A DNA stretch of 52,204 bases from Clostridia bacterium (lineage in GTDB: Bacteria; Bacillota; Clostridia; Christensenellales; SZUA-584), in the NCBI GenBank assembly GCA_018648645.1, contig JABGQS010000004.1, positions 72,976 to 125,179 on the forward strand, in the 5' to 3' direction. The position numbers were made by a program, and so were the translations under genes. The notes beneath the pieces are model-generated. The model saw only the letters and a program-made list of their open reading frames with translations, made no database searches and was not told the origin of the DNA. Of this stretch, positions 51,949 to 52,204 are shown piece after piece. Within the stretch, counting starts at the first letter, position 1. The number at the start of each line of letters is the position of its first letter.

Positions 51949-52204
51949 TTACTTTTCTTCCGCTTCTTTTTGCGCCTGCTCAATAACTTTGGATGCAAGG
52001 TTTCCCGGAAGCTCATCATAACGCTCGAAAGACATTTTGAATGTACCTCTGGCGTGAGACATGGAGCGCAAGTCGGTAGCGTATTTGAACACTTCGCTTA
52101 GCGGCACTTCTGCGACAACTTCCTGCTTGCCCTTTGCCGGGTTCATGCCGAGTATTCTTCCGCGTCTTCGGTTGATGTCGCCGATGATGTCGCCCATGAA
52201 AGCA
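51949..52204 (-). CDS. Elongation factor G, C-terminal end (5' part outside window)
   Basis: The last 84 codons only. MGDIIGDINRRRGRILGMNP is the start of domain V of EF-G-type translational GTPases, followed by VAEVPLSEVFKYATDLRSMS and HARGTFKMSFERYDELPGNL, both typical of EF-G. Domain V moves tRNAs during translocation. Whether this is the main fusA or a paralogue (fusA2-type factors are common in Clostridia and usually lie outside the str operon) cannot be decided here; absence of rpsL, rpsG or tuf downstream leans toward a separate locus. Confidence 0.9.
   Translation of the reverse strand, partial: AFMGDIIGDINRRRGRILGMNPAKGKQEVVAEVPLSEVFKYATDLRSMSHARGTFKMSFERYDELPGNLASKVIEQAQKEAEEK

Noticed and set aside
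1-52204. CRISPR arrays, insertion sequences, prophage genes, tRNA or rRNA genes
   Set aside because: None recognised: no regularly spaced repeat array, transposase, integrase or phage structural protein, and the intergenic gaps show no cloverleaf-like tRNA sequence by eye.

Overview
The window is a stretch of bacterial chromosome, most likely from an anaerobic low-to-mid-GC Bacillota of class Clostridia (sequence inference; no 16S present). Reasons: strong AGGAGG-type ribosome binding sites with frequent TTG and GTG starts, HPr kinase/phosphorylase, DivIC, ECF-type vitamin uptake, a ferredoxin-dependent 2-oxoacid oxidoreductase, PadR/DUF1700/DUF4097 and MMPL/LuxR modules. Genes are tightly packed and no gap exceeds 300 bases; the longest (18022-18318, 297 bases) holds a complete attenuator. 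I see no tRNA, rRNA, CRISPR array, insertion sequence or prophage.

Layout. 1-2451 (minus): 3' part-missing BaiN/HI0933-like flavoprotein, a MurR/RpiR regulator and SurE. 2614-3555: a lone NlpC/P60 lipoprotein. 3612-7733 (minus): a translationally coupled operon recX-birA-P1 peptidase-acpS-nnrDE. 7987-9849: PadR, DUF1700 and DUF4097 genes. 9903-18268 (minus): an eight-gene aromatic operon aroF-tyrA-aroB-aroA-aroC-pheA-aroEK-aroQ, which encodes all seven shikimate steps plus the branches to phenylpyruvate and 4-hydroxyphenylpyruvate. It is preceded by a Phe/Tyr-rich leader peptide and a classic terminator/antiterminator. 18319-19255 (minus): an ECF transporter S component and a DUF1893 protein behind a hairpin leader. 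19478-22167: an ECF sigma factor with an RsgI-like, fibronectin-repeat anti-sigma factor.

22364-27108: a 7-TM LuxR-type regulator, an MMPL exporter and a secreted coiled-coil partner. 27213-30858 (minus): lon, engB and a metallophosphoesterase; the lon promoter carries a perfect palindrome over its -10 box. 30990-33625 (minus): four-subunit 2-oxoacid:ferredoxin oxidoreductase. 33754-38462: secA, prfB (without the usual programmed frameshift) and an EFR1-type flavodoxin/ferredoxin. 38550-39862: divIC and a Ppx/GppA phosphatase. 39857-44051 (minus): a PlsC-type acyltransferase with zinc ribbon, a GltS-like carrier and a GPH-type symporter. 44280-48625 (minus): three tandem paralogous D-Ala-D-Ala carboxypeptidases. 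48781-51448: a HAD hydrolase, hprK and a ROK glucokinase. 51520-52204 (minus): an ACT-domain protein and the C-terminal end of elongation factor G.

The most interesting material is regulatory. It comprises ribosome-mediated attenuation of the aromatic operon (unusual for Gram-positives, where T-boxes or TRAP are the usual solution), an uncharacterised hairpin leader on the vitamin-type transporter, a candidate autoregulatory ECF promoter, repeated operator-like half-sites in front of the MMPL exporter, a palindrome across the lon promoter, and two genes whose promoters imply leaderless mRNAs. All promoter and structure calls were made by eye.
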